A DNA stretch of 64,000 nt from Gigaspora margarita (GCA_009809945.1 WTPW01000762.1:124621-188620); one strand, 5' to 3'. Counted from the stretch's first letter, positions 1 through 10,739 are shown. Notes: a model not told the origin generated them from the letters alone. Program-made: numbers and translations.

Positions 1-198
1 ATGCATCTACAATCTCCATTGCGTACTATCATATGCTATTACCTTTTTCATATAAGCCTCAATTTCATATAAGCCACAAATCAGGTTATCCTCGCGATAA
101 TAACCCTAGCGTGACTTCGTCAACGCATGGGGCTAATATATATACGGTTAATGTTACAGTAACGGCAATGTTAAATTTCTACACTTAGAATTACGATT
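1..198. other. 5' flank of block-A kinase gene
   Basis: No gene is seen here. The last ~50 bases before the ATG at 199 resemble the bases before the ATG at 41747, so homology between the two blocks starts just upstream of the kinase gene (about 150 versus about 41,700). A TATA-rich stretch near 137-147 could belong to a promoter, but nothing proves it. Confidence 0.5.
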
Positions 199-591
199 AT
201 GGCTGATGAATTTAGTCATAAAAGAAGAAAACAATATGGAAAATGCGCAAATTGCGACCGATACAACACATCGCCAGCTTGGTGCCAATCATGTGGCCCT
301 CAGAAAATAACACAAGGATGGACAAGTGGAAATAAAGATATCGATGACTGTATTAAAGAATTTCAACTTAAAACCAGTTCTTATGAAGATATAATCGAAT
401 GGATTCCTTTTAATAGATTAGATAATTTTCAAATAAATGGTGATGAATTTTCAGCAATCTGGCTAGATGGAAAACGATGTGTGGACGGTGATGGACAGAA
501 AAATGAATACACACAGTCACGTATGCCATCATATAAAGTGGAGCTTAAAACATTAACTAGATCACAAAATTTACTAGATATGTTAAGAGAA
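199..591 (+). CDS. Exon 1: ribbon plus beta1-alphaC module with start codon
   Basis: Begins MADEFSHKRR, then the ribbon (GKCANCDRYNT, AWCQSC), the conserved linker, and a beta1-beta3 segment whose glycine loop is shortened to GDEFSAIWLDG. The VELK lysine is kept. It lacks the beta4-beta5 start found in all later exons, as expected of a first exon. The donor GTAAGA lies at 592, directly after a GAA codon. PQK is preceded by GlyPro here instead of the usual AspPro. Confidence 0.75.
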
Positions 592-3500
592 GTAAGATAT
601 TAGATCATTATTATACTGTATTTTATTTTAATTCTTATTTATATAACTATAAATATTTAATAAGTTTATAGACGACGTGCAGTTAAATAATAGAAACTTT
701 AAAGTATTTGGACTAACCCAAAACACAACAACGAATGAATATCTGACAGTATTCGATGAATTTTGTTACATAAGAAAAAGTGAGAATGGAAAATGTGCGA
801 ATTGCAACCGATATAATACTTCTAAAGCTTGGTGTCGAACATGTGACCCTCAGAAGACAATACAAGGATGGACGAGTGGAAATAAGAATATCGATGATTG
901 CATTAAGGAATTTCAACTTAAAGCTACAAAGCATGAAAATGTAATTGAGTGGATTCCTTTTAATAGATTAGATAATATTCAAAAGGTTGGGGAAGGATTT
1001 TCAGCAAACTGGCTAGATGGTATACGAATAATTTCATGTGTATATAATGACAAGGGTAATTTGCAGGAATGCACACAATCACGAACACCATCACATAAAG
1101 TGGAGCTTAAAATATTACATGGTTTTCAAAACTCATTAAAAGAAGTAAGATTTTTATTTATTGAATACGTTTTTATTTTATTTAAGAATTTATTCATGTT
1201 CCATTTATTATATAAGTTTAAAGATCTCGTGCGATTTGAGAGTGGTAAACTTAAAGTATATGGACTAACTCAACACACTACAAAAAATGAGTATATGCTA
1301 GTATTTGATGAATTCGGTTTTGAAAGACATTTGAATAATGGAAAATGCGCAAACTGCAACCGGTATAACACATCAAGTGCTTGGTGTCAGACGTGTGACC
1401 CTCAGAAAACACAAAAATGGATAAGCGGAGTTAAGGATATCGATGATTATATTAAAGAATTTCAACTTAAAGCTACGAAATATGAAAATGTAATCGAATG
1501 GATCCCTTTTAATAGATTAGATAATGTTCAAAAGATTGACGATAAGTTTTCAGCAACATGGTTAGATGGAAAGCGATGTGTGGATGGAGATGGACAGAAA
1601 AATGAATACACACAATCACGTACATCATCATATAAAGTGGAGCTTAAAACATTGACTAGTTCTCCGAATTTATTAAATATTTTAAAAGAAGTAAGATATT
1701 ATATGATTTTTATTGTACATAGATTATTTTTAATAAATTTATATACTTAACTTCTATTATACATATAAAAATATTTTATAGTTTAAAAATCATTTGCAAT
1801 TAGAAAGTGAAAGCGTCCTTGGATTAACTCAAAACACAACCACAAATGAATATATGTTAGTATTTGATGAATTTGGTTCCAAAAGAAAGTTTGAGAATGG
1901 AAAATGCACGAATTGTAACCGATATAACACATCACCGGCTTGGTGTCAAGCATGTGACCCTCAAAAAATAACACAAAAATGGACAAGTGGAAATAAAGAC
2001 GTCGATAATTGCATTAAAGAATTTCAACTTAAAGCCACAAAATATGAAGATGTGATCGAGTGGATTCCTTTCAATAGATTAGATAATATTCAAAAAATTG
2101 ATGATGGATTTTCAGCAACCTGGCTAGATGGAAAACGATGTGTGGATGGGGATGGACAGAAAAATGAATACACACAGTCACGTATACCATCACAAAAAGT
2201 GGAGCTTAAAATATTGGCTAGTTCACAAACTCTATTAAATATTTTAAAAGAGGTAAGATGATTTTATTATATGTTGATTACTTAATTAGTAAAACTACAA
2301 ACTTAATTCTTTCATATGTACATCTACATTTGATAAGTTTAAAAATTACCTGCAATTAGAACGTGAAAAAATTTATGGATTAACTCAAAATACAACTACA
2401 CATGAATATATGTTGGTGTTTGATGAATTTGGTTATATAAGAGATCGAAATTATGGAAAATGTGCAAATTGCAACCGATATAACACATCACCAGCTTGGT
2501 GTCAAACATGCGACTCTCAGAAGACAATACAGGGATTGAAAAGTGGAAATAAAGATATCGATGATTGCATTAAAAAATTGCAACTTAATGCTACAAAATA
2601 TCAAGAAGTAATCGAGTGGATTCCATTTAATAAATTGGATGGAATTCAAATGATTGGCGATAGATGTTTAGCGACATGGTTAGATGGAATACGAGATGTA
2701 AATTATAATAAAGAAGCTGAATATGATCGTAGATATACACAGTCACGTATAACTACATATAACGTTGATCTTAAAAAATTGACTAGATCATCAAATTTAT
2801 TAGATATGTTAAATGAAGTAAGATGAAACATTTAAAATATTGTATTTAATATTGTATATTGATTTATTTTAATTCACATTTTATTTAATAGTTTACAGAT
2901 TATGTAATGTTAAAGAATAGCAATCTAAAGGTATATGGACTAACTCAAAATATTACAACAAATGAGTATATGCTAGTATTTGATGAATTTGGTTCTGAAA
3001 GAGATCGAGAATATGGAAAATGTGCAAATTGCAACCGATATAATACGTCAAGAGCTTGGTGTCAAGCATGTGATCCTCAGAAAACTACGCAAGGATGGAC
3101 GAGTGGAAATAAGGATATCGATGATTGTATTAAAGAATTTCAACTTAAAGCTACTTACTATAAATATGTAATCGAATGGATTCCTTTTAATAGATTGGAG
3201 AATATTCAAAAGATTGGTGATGAATTTTTAGCAACCTGGTTAGATGGAATACGATATGCCCTTTATAACTTCGAATCTAATGAATATACGCGGTCGCGTA
3301 TACCTACATATAAAGTTGAGCTTAAAACTTTAACAAGATCACCAAATTTATTAGATATGTTAAATGAAGTAAGATGAAACATTTAAAATATTATATTTAA
3401 TATTGTATATTGATTTATTTTAATTCACATTATATATTTAATAGTTTACAGATTATGTAATGTTAAAGAAAAGCAAACTTAAGGTATATGGACTGACTCA

Positions 3501-6500
3501 AAATATTACAACAAATGAGTATATGCTAGTATTTGATGAATTTGGTTTTAAACGAGATAAAGAAAATGGTAAATGCACAAATTGCAACCGATATAACACG
3601 TCTTCCGCTTGGTGTCAAGCATGTGATCCTCAGAAAACTACACAAGGATGGACGAGTGGAAATAAGGATATCGATGATTGTATTAAAGAATTTCAACATA
3701 AAGCCACTAACTATAAAGGTGCAATCGAGTGGATTCCTTTTAATAGATTGGAGAATATTCAAAAGATTGGTGATGAATTTTTAGCAACCTGGTTAGATGG
3801 TGAACGATATGTAGGAGACGTATATAATATACGGTCACGTACATCAACATGTAAAGTGATGCTTAAAATATTGCATGATTCACAAAATTCATTAGAATTT
3901 TTGGAAAGGGTAAGTTAAAATTAGCCTATTATTTATACATATTTATCTTATTATATATACACTTATAATTTGTATTTATAGTTTAAAGATTTCATGCAAT
4001 CAAAGGATGGCATCAAAGTATATGGACTAACTCATGACACAGTAAAAAATGAGTATATGTTGGCATTTGATAAATTTGATTCTAAAAGATACCAGAATAA
4101 TGGAAGATGTGCAAATTGCAAGCGATATAACACAGCTCATGCCTGGTGTCAGACATGTGATCCTCAGAAAGCAACTCAAGGATGGACAAGTGGAAATAAG
4201 GATATCGATGATTGCATTTAGGAATATCAACTTAAAGCTACAAACTACAAAGACGTAATCGAATGGATTCCTTTCAGCAGATTAGATAATATTCAAAAAA
4301 TTGGTGATATATTATTAGCAACCTGGTTAGATGGAATACGATATGTAGATCATAATAAAGAAGCTAAAGATGGTTATAAATATACACAGTCTCGTATACC
4401 ATCATATGATGTAAGACTTCAAACATTGGCTAGTTCACAGAATTTATTAAATATTTTAAATGAAGTAAGATATTTTATTATTTATAGATAATTTAATTAA
4501 TAAAGTTATATACCCTAACTTCTATTATATGTATATTATATATTATATGAGTTTAAAAATCATTTGCAATTAGAACACGAAAGTCTCTTGGGATTAACTC
4601 AAAGCGCTACAACCAATGAATATATGTTAGTATTTAACGAATTTGGATCCCAAAGAAATGATAAAAATGGAAAATGTGCCAATTGCAACCGATATAACAC
4701 ATCGCCAGCTTGGTGTCAGACATGTGACCCTCAGAGAACAGCACTAGGATGGACGAGTGGAAATAAGAATATCGACGATTGCATTAAAGAACTACAACTT
4801 AATGCTACAAATTATGAAGACGTAATCGAATGGATTCCTTTTAATAGATTAGATAATATTCAAAAGGTTGGTGAAGAGTTTTTAGCAGTCTGGTTAGATG
4901 GTGTACGGTTAATACAATATATTAAAGAGCCCACACAGTCACGTAATCTATCATATAGAGTAAAACTTATAATATTGCATGAATCTAAAAATTTATTAGA
5001 GGCTCTGTGTAAAGTAAGTTAAACATTGTTTCATTTTTCATTAGAACAAATTTTTAGCTAAGAATATATTTTATTTATTTATAAGTTTAAAGAAGATCTC
5101 AAGAATAATAACTCTAAAGTCTACGGATTAACACAAAACACTTCAACCGACGAGTACATGTTAGTTTTTGATTTTTATAGAGATGAAGATTATGGAAAAT
5201 GTTCAAGTTGCAACCGATATAACACATATTTTGCTTGGTGTCAATCATGTGACCCTCAGAAAACAACAGAAGGATGGACAAGTGGTAATAAAGATGTCGA
5301 TAATTGTATTAAAGGATTTCAACTTAAAGCCACTAACTATAAAGGTGTAATCGAGTGGATTCCTTTTAATAGATTAAATAATGTACTAAAGATTGGCGAA
5401 GGAGGATTTGGCTCAGTGTTTTCAGCAACATGGTTAGATGGTGAAAGGACAGTTTCATATGAATCTAGAGAATATATACAATCACGTACACCATCATGTA
5501 TAGTTGCACTTAAAACATTACCCGGTTCACAAGAGAATTTTTTAAGAGAAGTAAGTTAAAATAATTTTTTATGATTTAATATAGATAAATTATTAACATT
5601 ATACCTTTTATTTAATTCACTAGTTTAAAAGCTTCACGAAATTTAGATTAATGGAAGTGTATGGACTAACTCAAAATACAACTAATAATGAATATTTGAT
5701 GGTATTTGAATATGCAAATAAAGGAAGTCTTCATACGTTTCTCTTATCAAATTTTAGAGAACTTAATTGGAAAAGTAAATTAAAGCTACTTGTCGATATA
5801 TCGGAAAAATTAGAAAATGTTCATAAAGAAGGATATATTCATAGAGATTTTCATAGCGGTAATATTTTGCAAAATCAATATATCAATGGGGATCTAATCT
5901 CTTATATAGCAGATCTAGGATTATCTAGAAAGAAAGATGAGTCAGATTTAGAAGATAGTATTTACGGAGTTTTGCCTTATGTTGCCCCAGAAGTGTTGTA
6001 TAAACAACCATATACAATGGCAGCAGACATTTATAGTTTTGGCATTATTATGACTGAAATATCTACAGGAAAACCACCTCATTATGATATTGAGTTCGAT
6101 GAAGAGTTGGCTATTCGAATATGTAATGGATTACGTCCTGAATTTGCTAAAGACACTCCTGAATGCTACATCAAATTAGCATATAAATGTATGGATGCGA
6201 ATCCTTCTAATAGACCATCTGCATCTTATATTTACGATGAATTGTCAAAATGGTATGATTTAGTATATGATGGTATAGCAAAAGATGAAGATGAATTAGC
6301 AATATTAAAAGCATTCCAATCAGCAGATGCAGTTATTCCAAAATTATCAACCGAATTGTTAATTTGTCCTAAAGATAAACTTACAAGTAAACTGCTCAAC
6401 TTTAACAATCTTTCTAAGCCAGTTAATTCATCATTAATTTCACTATTAGCAAGTAAATCTATTGAGTTTTCCGATATTCCGACTGGTAAGTACTTCGATA

Positions 6501-6517
6501 TTAAAACTTATTTATAA
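199..6517 (+). CDS. Multi-module ribbon/pseudokinase-N-lobe gene ending in a TKL kinase domain, block A
   Basis: Eleven exons are inferred: 199-591, 665-1144, 1217-1690, 1782-2252, 2338-2817, 2892-3368, 3445-3909, 3982-4464, 4552-5013, 5086-5550 and 5624-6517. All introns are 72-91 nt, start GTAAG and end AG; every junction is phase 0. Joined, they give about 1,847 codons. Ten modules each carry a C-x2-C-x9-C-x2-C ribbon and the sequence from kinase beta1 to alphaC. Only the last module has an intact glycine loop (GEGGFGSVFSATWLDG) and VALK lysine. Exon 11 supplies hinge, HRD, DLG and APE. By family this is a cytosolic TKL-like Ser/Thr kinase of the type greatly expanded in Glomeromycotina; substrate and pathway are unknown. 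The one lesion is TAG at 4219-4221 in exon 8, which frame-neutral skipping could bypass. The start is the ATG shared with block B. The alternative, a row of separate small pseudogenes, is less likely because every boundary has matching splice sites. Confidence 0.75.
665..1144 (+). CDS. Exon 2: permuted module
   Basis: Starts after AG at 663-664 with FIDDVQLNN, then the beta4-beta5 part (GLTQNTTTNEYLTVFDEF), the ribbon and beta1-alphaC (loop shortened to GEGFSANWLDG). It ends before the donor at 1145. The 72-nt intron that follows has no stop codon and a length divisible by three, so reading continues into exon 3 if it is retained. Confidence 0.75.
1217..1690 (+). CDS. Exon 3: permuted module
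   Basis: Starts FKDLVRFESGKLKVYG, then beta4-beta5, ribbon and beta1-alphaC (loop DDKFSATWLDG). Compared with its neighbours it has lost one Thr in the PQK-TQKW linker and reads ISGVKDIDDY where others have TSGNKDIDDC. The donor is at 1691. Confidence 0.75.
1782..2252 (+). CDS. Exon 4: permuted module
   Basis: Starts FKNHLQLESESVLGLTQ; ribbon CTNC...WCQAC; loop DDGFSATWLDG; lysine kept in VELK. The donor GTAAGA is at 2253, after GAG. Its 91-nt upstream intron has the same length as the matching intron in block B. Confidence 0.75.
2338..2817 (+). CDS. Exon 5: permuted module
   Basis: Starts FKNYLQLEREKIYGLTQ; ribbon CANC...WCQTC; GLKSGNKDIDDC linker; loop GDRCLATWLDG, the most altered of the series. 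VELK is replaced by VDLK, with the lysine kept. Its 3' half and following intron closely match those of exon 6. Confidence 0.75.
2892..3368 (+). CDS. Exon 6: hybrid module present only in block A
   Basis: The first part (FTDYVMLKNS, GLTQNITTNEY) resembles exon 7; the last part (LLDMLNEV and the following 76-nt intron) resembles exon 5 and its intron. Block B has nothing at this position. An unequal crossover between exon 7 of one copy and exon 5 of another would give exactly this 5-[7/5]-7 order. Confidence 0.7.
3445..3909 (+). CDS. Exon 7: permuted module
   Basis: Starts FTDYVMLKKSKLKVYG; ribbon CTNC...WCQAC; loop GDEFLATWLDG; a shorter insert after the loop (YVGDVYNIRSR). The catalytic-lysine strand reads VMLK. 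The donor GTAAGT is at 3910. It matches the frameshifted exon 44440-44903 in block B. Confidence 0.75.
3982..4464 (+). pseudogene. Exon 8: permuted module with in-frame nonsense codon
   Basis: Starts FKDFMQSKDGIKVYG. The codon after DDCI is TAG (4219-4221), where the block-B copy has AAG. The rest stays open in the same frame to the donor at 4465 and both splice sites are intact. The exon is 161 codons, so skipping it would keep the frame of the whole transcript. Confidence 0.75.
4552..5013 (+). CDS. Exon 9: permuted module
   Basis: Starts FKNHLQLEHESLLGLTQ; ribbon CANC...WCQTC; loop GEEFLAVWLDG; lysine strand VKLI, where the usual VELK lysine shifts to VKLI/VKLK. The donor GTAAGT at 5014 follows AAA instead of GAA, so the alphaC glutamate is lost in this module. 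Confidence 0.7.
5086..5550 (+). CDS. Exon 10: last module, intact kinase glycine loop
   Basis: Starts FKEDLKNNNSKVYGLTQ; ribbon CSSC...WCQSC; then the only full glycine loop in the gene (GEGGFGSVFSATWLDG) and VALKTLPGSQ with the beta3 lysine, ending NFLRE, whose last Glu is the likely alphaC glutamate. This exon plus exon 11 makes one complete kinase domain. Confidence 0.8.
5624..6517 (+). CDS. Exon 11: kinase hinge and C-lobe
   Basis: After FKSFTKFRLMEVYGLTQ and the hinge (LMVFEYANKGSL) come HRDFHSGNIL (catalytic loop), DLGLSRK (DFG replaced by DLG), VAPEVL, the DIYSFGIIMTEISTGKPP helix F region and a typical CMDANPSNRPSA end. Counting from the Met at 5651, HRD is residues 64-66, DLG 88-90 and APE 112-114. 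The tail has a possible splice donor (GTAAGT at 6486), so the last residues are uncertain. Confidence 0.8.
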   Translation, partial: FKSFTKFRLMEVYGLTQNTTNNEYLMVFEYANKGSLHTFLLSNFRELNWKSKLKLLVDISEKLENVHKEGYIHRDFHSGNILQNQYINGDLISYIADLGLSRKKDESDLEDSIYGVLPYVAPEVLYKQPYTMAADIYSFGIIMTEISTGKPPHYDIEFDEELAIRICNGLRPEFAKDTPECYIKLAYKCMDANPSNRPSASYIYDELSKWYDLVYDGIAKDEDELAILKAFQSADAVIPKLSTELLICPKDKLTSKLLNFNNLSKPVNSSLISLLASKSIEFSDIPTGKYFDIKTYL

Positions 6518-6702
6518 ATAAACAAATTTATTTCTAACATTATTTTAATGGTTAGATTTTTGAATATTGCATTATCAAGTGCATATGAAGATATTTTTAT
6601 TTTAAATTAAAAATAACTAAATACTATATTATTTATCGGATTTTTTATTTGTTTCTTATATTTTAATGGTTAAACTTATCTACTTAATACGTTGTCTTTT
6701 AG

Positions 6703-6767
6703 CCAATGTGAAGGATCACAATCTTTGTAGGAGAAGCTCGGGAAGAGAAATGTATAACGATAAGTAA
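6703..6767 (+). CDS. Possible alternative last exon of the block-A kinase gene
   Basis: A GTAAGTAC donor at 6486 and a pyrimidine-rich acceptor (GTTGTCTTTTAG) ending at 6702 are both conserved in block B (donor 54999, acceptor ending 55224). Splicing gives IPT-ANVKDHNLCRR and a stop at 6765-6767. The read-through tails of the two copies diverge by frame just after the donor, which suggests that stretch is intron. This is inference from two genomic copies only. Confidence 0.4.
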
Positions 6768-9456
6768 ATTTCTTGACATTAGAAAATAAGTATATAATTG
6801 TAATCTTTAGGTGTCCAAAGAAACAGTGGCTACAATTTTTTTTTTATGCAAATACTGAACAATTCAGTATCTTTAGCTACATATCGTATTTATAAATTTT
6901 GTATTTAATAAATCCATGTTTCTTTTTTTAAAATACATTTTACCACATATTTTTATTGACTATATAATGGTTTTGCTTTGCGATGTAAGCTGTTTATATC
7001 TATTAAAGATTTTATTATGTTTGTAAGATTCATGACATTTATTATCAAATTTTTATATAAAAACATTATTTGTAGATCGCGTACACATGTTTATTATAGC
7101 TAATTCTCCACAGACCATTTACCAGACATCATATCGGTTTAGGATTAGCAATTGATTACGTAGTTGCGTAATGTCGGTTAAATGGCTTGTAGAAAAATGT
7201 CTGTCTGTAAAACGGTTACAAACATTTATTACATATTTTGTCGTTTCTAAATTAATATATCATTAATGCTCGCGAGTTAAAAGCCACATGAATTATGGCA
7301 AATTCGAATTATTCGTGTCACAAATTGTTAAATTCGACTACCAAAACAATGAGTGAATTGCATTTAAATTATTTCATCAATTATCTGGAAATTTTTTATA
7401 TTTAAAATGGATTTAGTTTTGGCATGAATGAAAAAAGTTTTAATCTAGGTACACAATATAATTTGTTATTAATTAATTATGTTTACGCTCGAAAAAATAA
7501 AAGCATCAACTAAATAAATGTAATTTAAAGCTAAAAAACATAAATAATAAATAATTCATTTTGTTCAATAAAATGGGAAACGGTGTTTAAAAATTTTTAT
7601 AAATGTTATATAAAGCAGATTTGTATAATTTTAAGCTATACAACTATATCACGCTAGAAAACGAAAACCATTACCGTATATAAAATCTAAAAGATAAATA
7701 GGCTTATAAAACTACAGCTGTGATGTCATTCAAAATTACAAATTTGCTTTTTTAAGTATAATATAGTTAATATCGGTCAACTATCTTGGTACAGCGCAGA
7801 AAATTTAAATTCTCAATCGCCTATATAAAATAATTCGCAATCACTCTGTGAAAAATAATTCTTAATCACTATATAGAAGAAAAGAAAAACCAAATATTTT
7901 GAATCTCTCATAATTAGTGGCTAATATGTGTTCAAGCATATTCATGTGCATAGCGATGAAAAATATACAATATTCCCATTAAAGATATATGTAGTATGAA
8001 TTTTTTAGCGCTTGATTATAAAGTACTATCAAAGTAACCATTTTTTGGTCAAAGTAAAAAGAAGTTTGTCAGTAACGGAGTAAAAATATTCCGATCGACT
8101 TTGCCATTAAGTTTTATACTGAAACTACATAAATAAACTAATTTGTTTCCATTCTGTTGCGACCTAAACCATTTTTTTAAATTCCATCGTTTGTGTCAGG
8201 GAAGTTTTGGAAACGGGAATCTTTATTTAATTTGATTTAATTACCAATCCCAAATTTATATCCCATTTCGAATAATAGTATTAAACACAAAATCTTATTT
8301 ATTAAATAAAAATGCGTGCATTTAATAACAATAGTAAATATTAAACCTTTAAGCTGTTCAAAATTTTTTAAGATCGTTGAATCGATCACCAAATAATTAA
8401 ATATTATTAAACCAGTAACATGTATAAATTTTGTGTGTTTCAAAGTAATAAATAGTAAGTCTGAATTCATATTTTCATCATTTAATCTTAGAAGAATTTA
8501 GAATGAATAATTATTATTCGCGTAGTAAAAAAGCACACGTGTGATCTGTATTAGCCCCCAAGTGTCACCGATTTAAAAAATTGCAATTAAATTACAAGAT
8601 CATATGTTATATTGCTTATTTATTGAGAATAAAGTGATTATTGATCAAAAATTAAAAGCCAGGTTATGAATTTTTACATGTATATAACCTAGTTCCTTAT
8701 CAATTTTTGTACTTGATTGTGACCTTATTATTTATAAATTTTTGCGCATATGTTTTGATAGTTATCATGATATCAGTTAATTTTAATAATCACGGTGTTT
8801 TGACCGGATATTTTCACCCACATGCATAAAATCAAAAAAAAAAAAAAAACACTCCTAAACCTTAACGCTAACGTTGGTAGCGAATTTTTTAGATTGGTAT
8901 GCTATAAGTCTTAGATCAGTATTCTGATCAGTCATATTCATTTTCATTTCATATATCTTTGTCAAAATTTTATACCATATCCAGTAATAAATTTCTTAAA
9001 TTTTAAGTGATGAAAAGATAAATTCAGATTTATAGACTTTTACTTAGCAACACTCATTTTAAATTTTTCTCACAAAGTTTATTGGGCGTCCTGATGAAAC
9101 TGTTTTAATTTAATCATCTTTGCCGCATTTGGTAAATAATAAGATTTATCTTATTAATAAGATGACTGTATGGGGTATAAAATAATATTTTTTTTTTTTT
9201 TAAAAAAAAAAAAAAACCTATCATATATTAATCTGCTATAATTTCTATCCTGATCTGGTGTAATTATAATTTAGCGAAATAACCAGCTAAAGTTTTTAAC
9301 CTAGAAATTTCCCTCATTTCAAATGAAGAAGACTTTCGTCTTTAAAGAATACTTTACATGGTTGTCTACCTTTTATTTATTATTTTCAAATGTCTGGTAA
9401 TGATTTGTGAAATAATATGAAAAATTCTTAAAAATTTTTAAAAGGCTATTCGAAAA
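6768..9456. other. Non-coding stretch, homologous to 55.3-58.35 kb
   Basis: No gene is recognised. It aligns by eye, with many indels, to the same place in block B; short ORFs are not kept between copies. Block B has an extra MITE (56451-57092) that block A lacks, so block A shows the empty site near 8195. Confidence 0.6.
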
Positions 9457-10026
9457 AGAATTGCAGATCCAAGTCGACCACTATTATCAATAGTTCTTCC
9501 ACCTCTTAATATGATAAAGTCATTACTATCCAGAATTATCAATGAAAATCTTGTAGCAGAAATTGTTTTGTGGATTAATTAAAAAGCTGAAATATATTCT
9601 GCATCAAATAACCTTGAACTGCTCCTTCTTGGAAGCATTGATGAATTTAGCGCTGTTTCATTTTTGAAATTTATGCTGTAAATGGCCATATCTTGTCGTG
9701 GTCATGAAGGTTAAAGGCACTGATGAAATGCTTGGCGGATAGAACCTTATCGCATGGAATAGACCAGAAAGCAAATAATAGTATTATAAAGGTTGTAAGG
9801 AGTGCTTATTTTTTTCATTGAAAAAGAACGCTATTCGTAATTCAATTTTAAGTCGTATAAAAAATTCAGAACATGTAATTTATAATTGTTTAATTATGGT
9901 CCTGACTTTGATATGATTGAAATTTAAGTTTCAATCGATCATTTTTGAATGCGGCGCCATCAAACGAAAGTCAAATTATAAATAATTCACATTGTTCAAT
10001 TGATGAGTGTGAAGTATTCCAATTTC
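9457..10026 (+). pseudogene. TLDc-domain protein relic, block A
   Basis: Three-frame reading gives pieces typical of glomeromycete TLDc proteins in the right order: RIADPSRPLLSIVLPPL, IINENLVAEIVLWI, LLLLGSIDEF, VVMKVKGTDEMLGG, FFSLKKNAIRNSILSRIKNS, GPDFDM and ECEVFQ. Frameshifts and stops separate them, so it is dead. No BTB part was found upstream. The same relic lies at 58357-58919, so it was already broken, or broke in parallel, after the block duplicated. Confidence 0.65.
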
Positions 10027-10105
10027 ATAAAAAAAATTCATAAATTTTTATTATGCTTTTTTTTTTTTTAATGTAATAAAATCAACAAGAAATTCTTTGA
10101 TAACA

Positions 10106-10318
10106 TTACGGCGAATTTGTGAAATTTGAGTATTTGGCTAAACAAATTTATTATTTTTTCTTTGATATTTCTAATGCAAAGTTTTATAGATATAGTCTAA
10201 CCCTTCTTCCCATGTTAAACATTTTTCATATGATCTTATAATATGAAATGTCAAATATATATACAGTATATAGTAAATTAATTTAGTCAAATATTCAAGT
10301 TTCACAAATTTGCCGTAA
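10106..10318. repeat. MITE-like inverted repeat, TTACGGCGAATTTGTG ends
   Basis: Inverted ends of about 37 bases (TTACGGCGAATTTGTGAAAT... and its complement ending GCCGTAA) flank a ~140-bp centre. The matching element in block B is 58994-59194. No coding capacity. The small ORF just right of it (10322-10633) is broken in block B and is not called a gene. Confidence 0.65.
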
Positions 10319-10739
10319 CCGATGAAAAATTTAATCTCTACTAAATCTAAATCAATTCAACAGTTTGTATTATGGCTGAGGTATTATAATACACTCATGT
10401 TTTTGGAAATATCTTGCGATCTCGATCCATCTTATCGAGATGAATTGAGTGGTACAATAAATCGCTTTATTCGGATCATTAGACTTCACAATAAATATAA
10501 ATTTTTAAGAAAAACCATAAATTTTCTTAATGTTATTCAAATTAACCTTAAAAATTTGGTTGCTAGATGTGAAATTCGAACTTCAGTATATTATAAAAAC
10601 AAAATTAACAAATTCCAAAAAATTGATCGGTGATTTGGTAAAGCTATGCCTAAAAACAGGTACTAGTCTGATAAATAAGTTAAATTTCCGAATTCATTTG
10701 ATGGAAGCACATATGGGAATAGGTCTCACAAACAATTAA

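Noticed and set aside
713..934. Minus-strand and shifted-frame ORFs over the module exons (also 1783-1986, 2980-3171, 3526-3762, 4027-4230, 42261-42464, 44493-44756, 45021-45224)
   Set aside because: They are shadows of the conserved exon frame; they recur only because the exons are repeats.
10322..10633. 103-codon ORF after the MITE at 10106
   Set aside because: The block-B counterpart (from about 59,200) is frameshifted, and the middle resembles the GATCCATC...GAGATGAATTGA palindromes of foldback elements.
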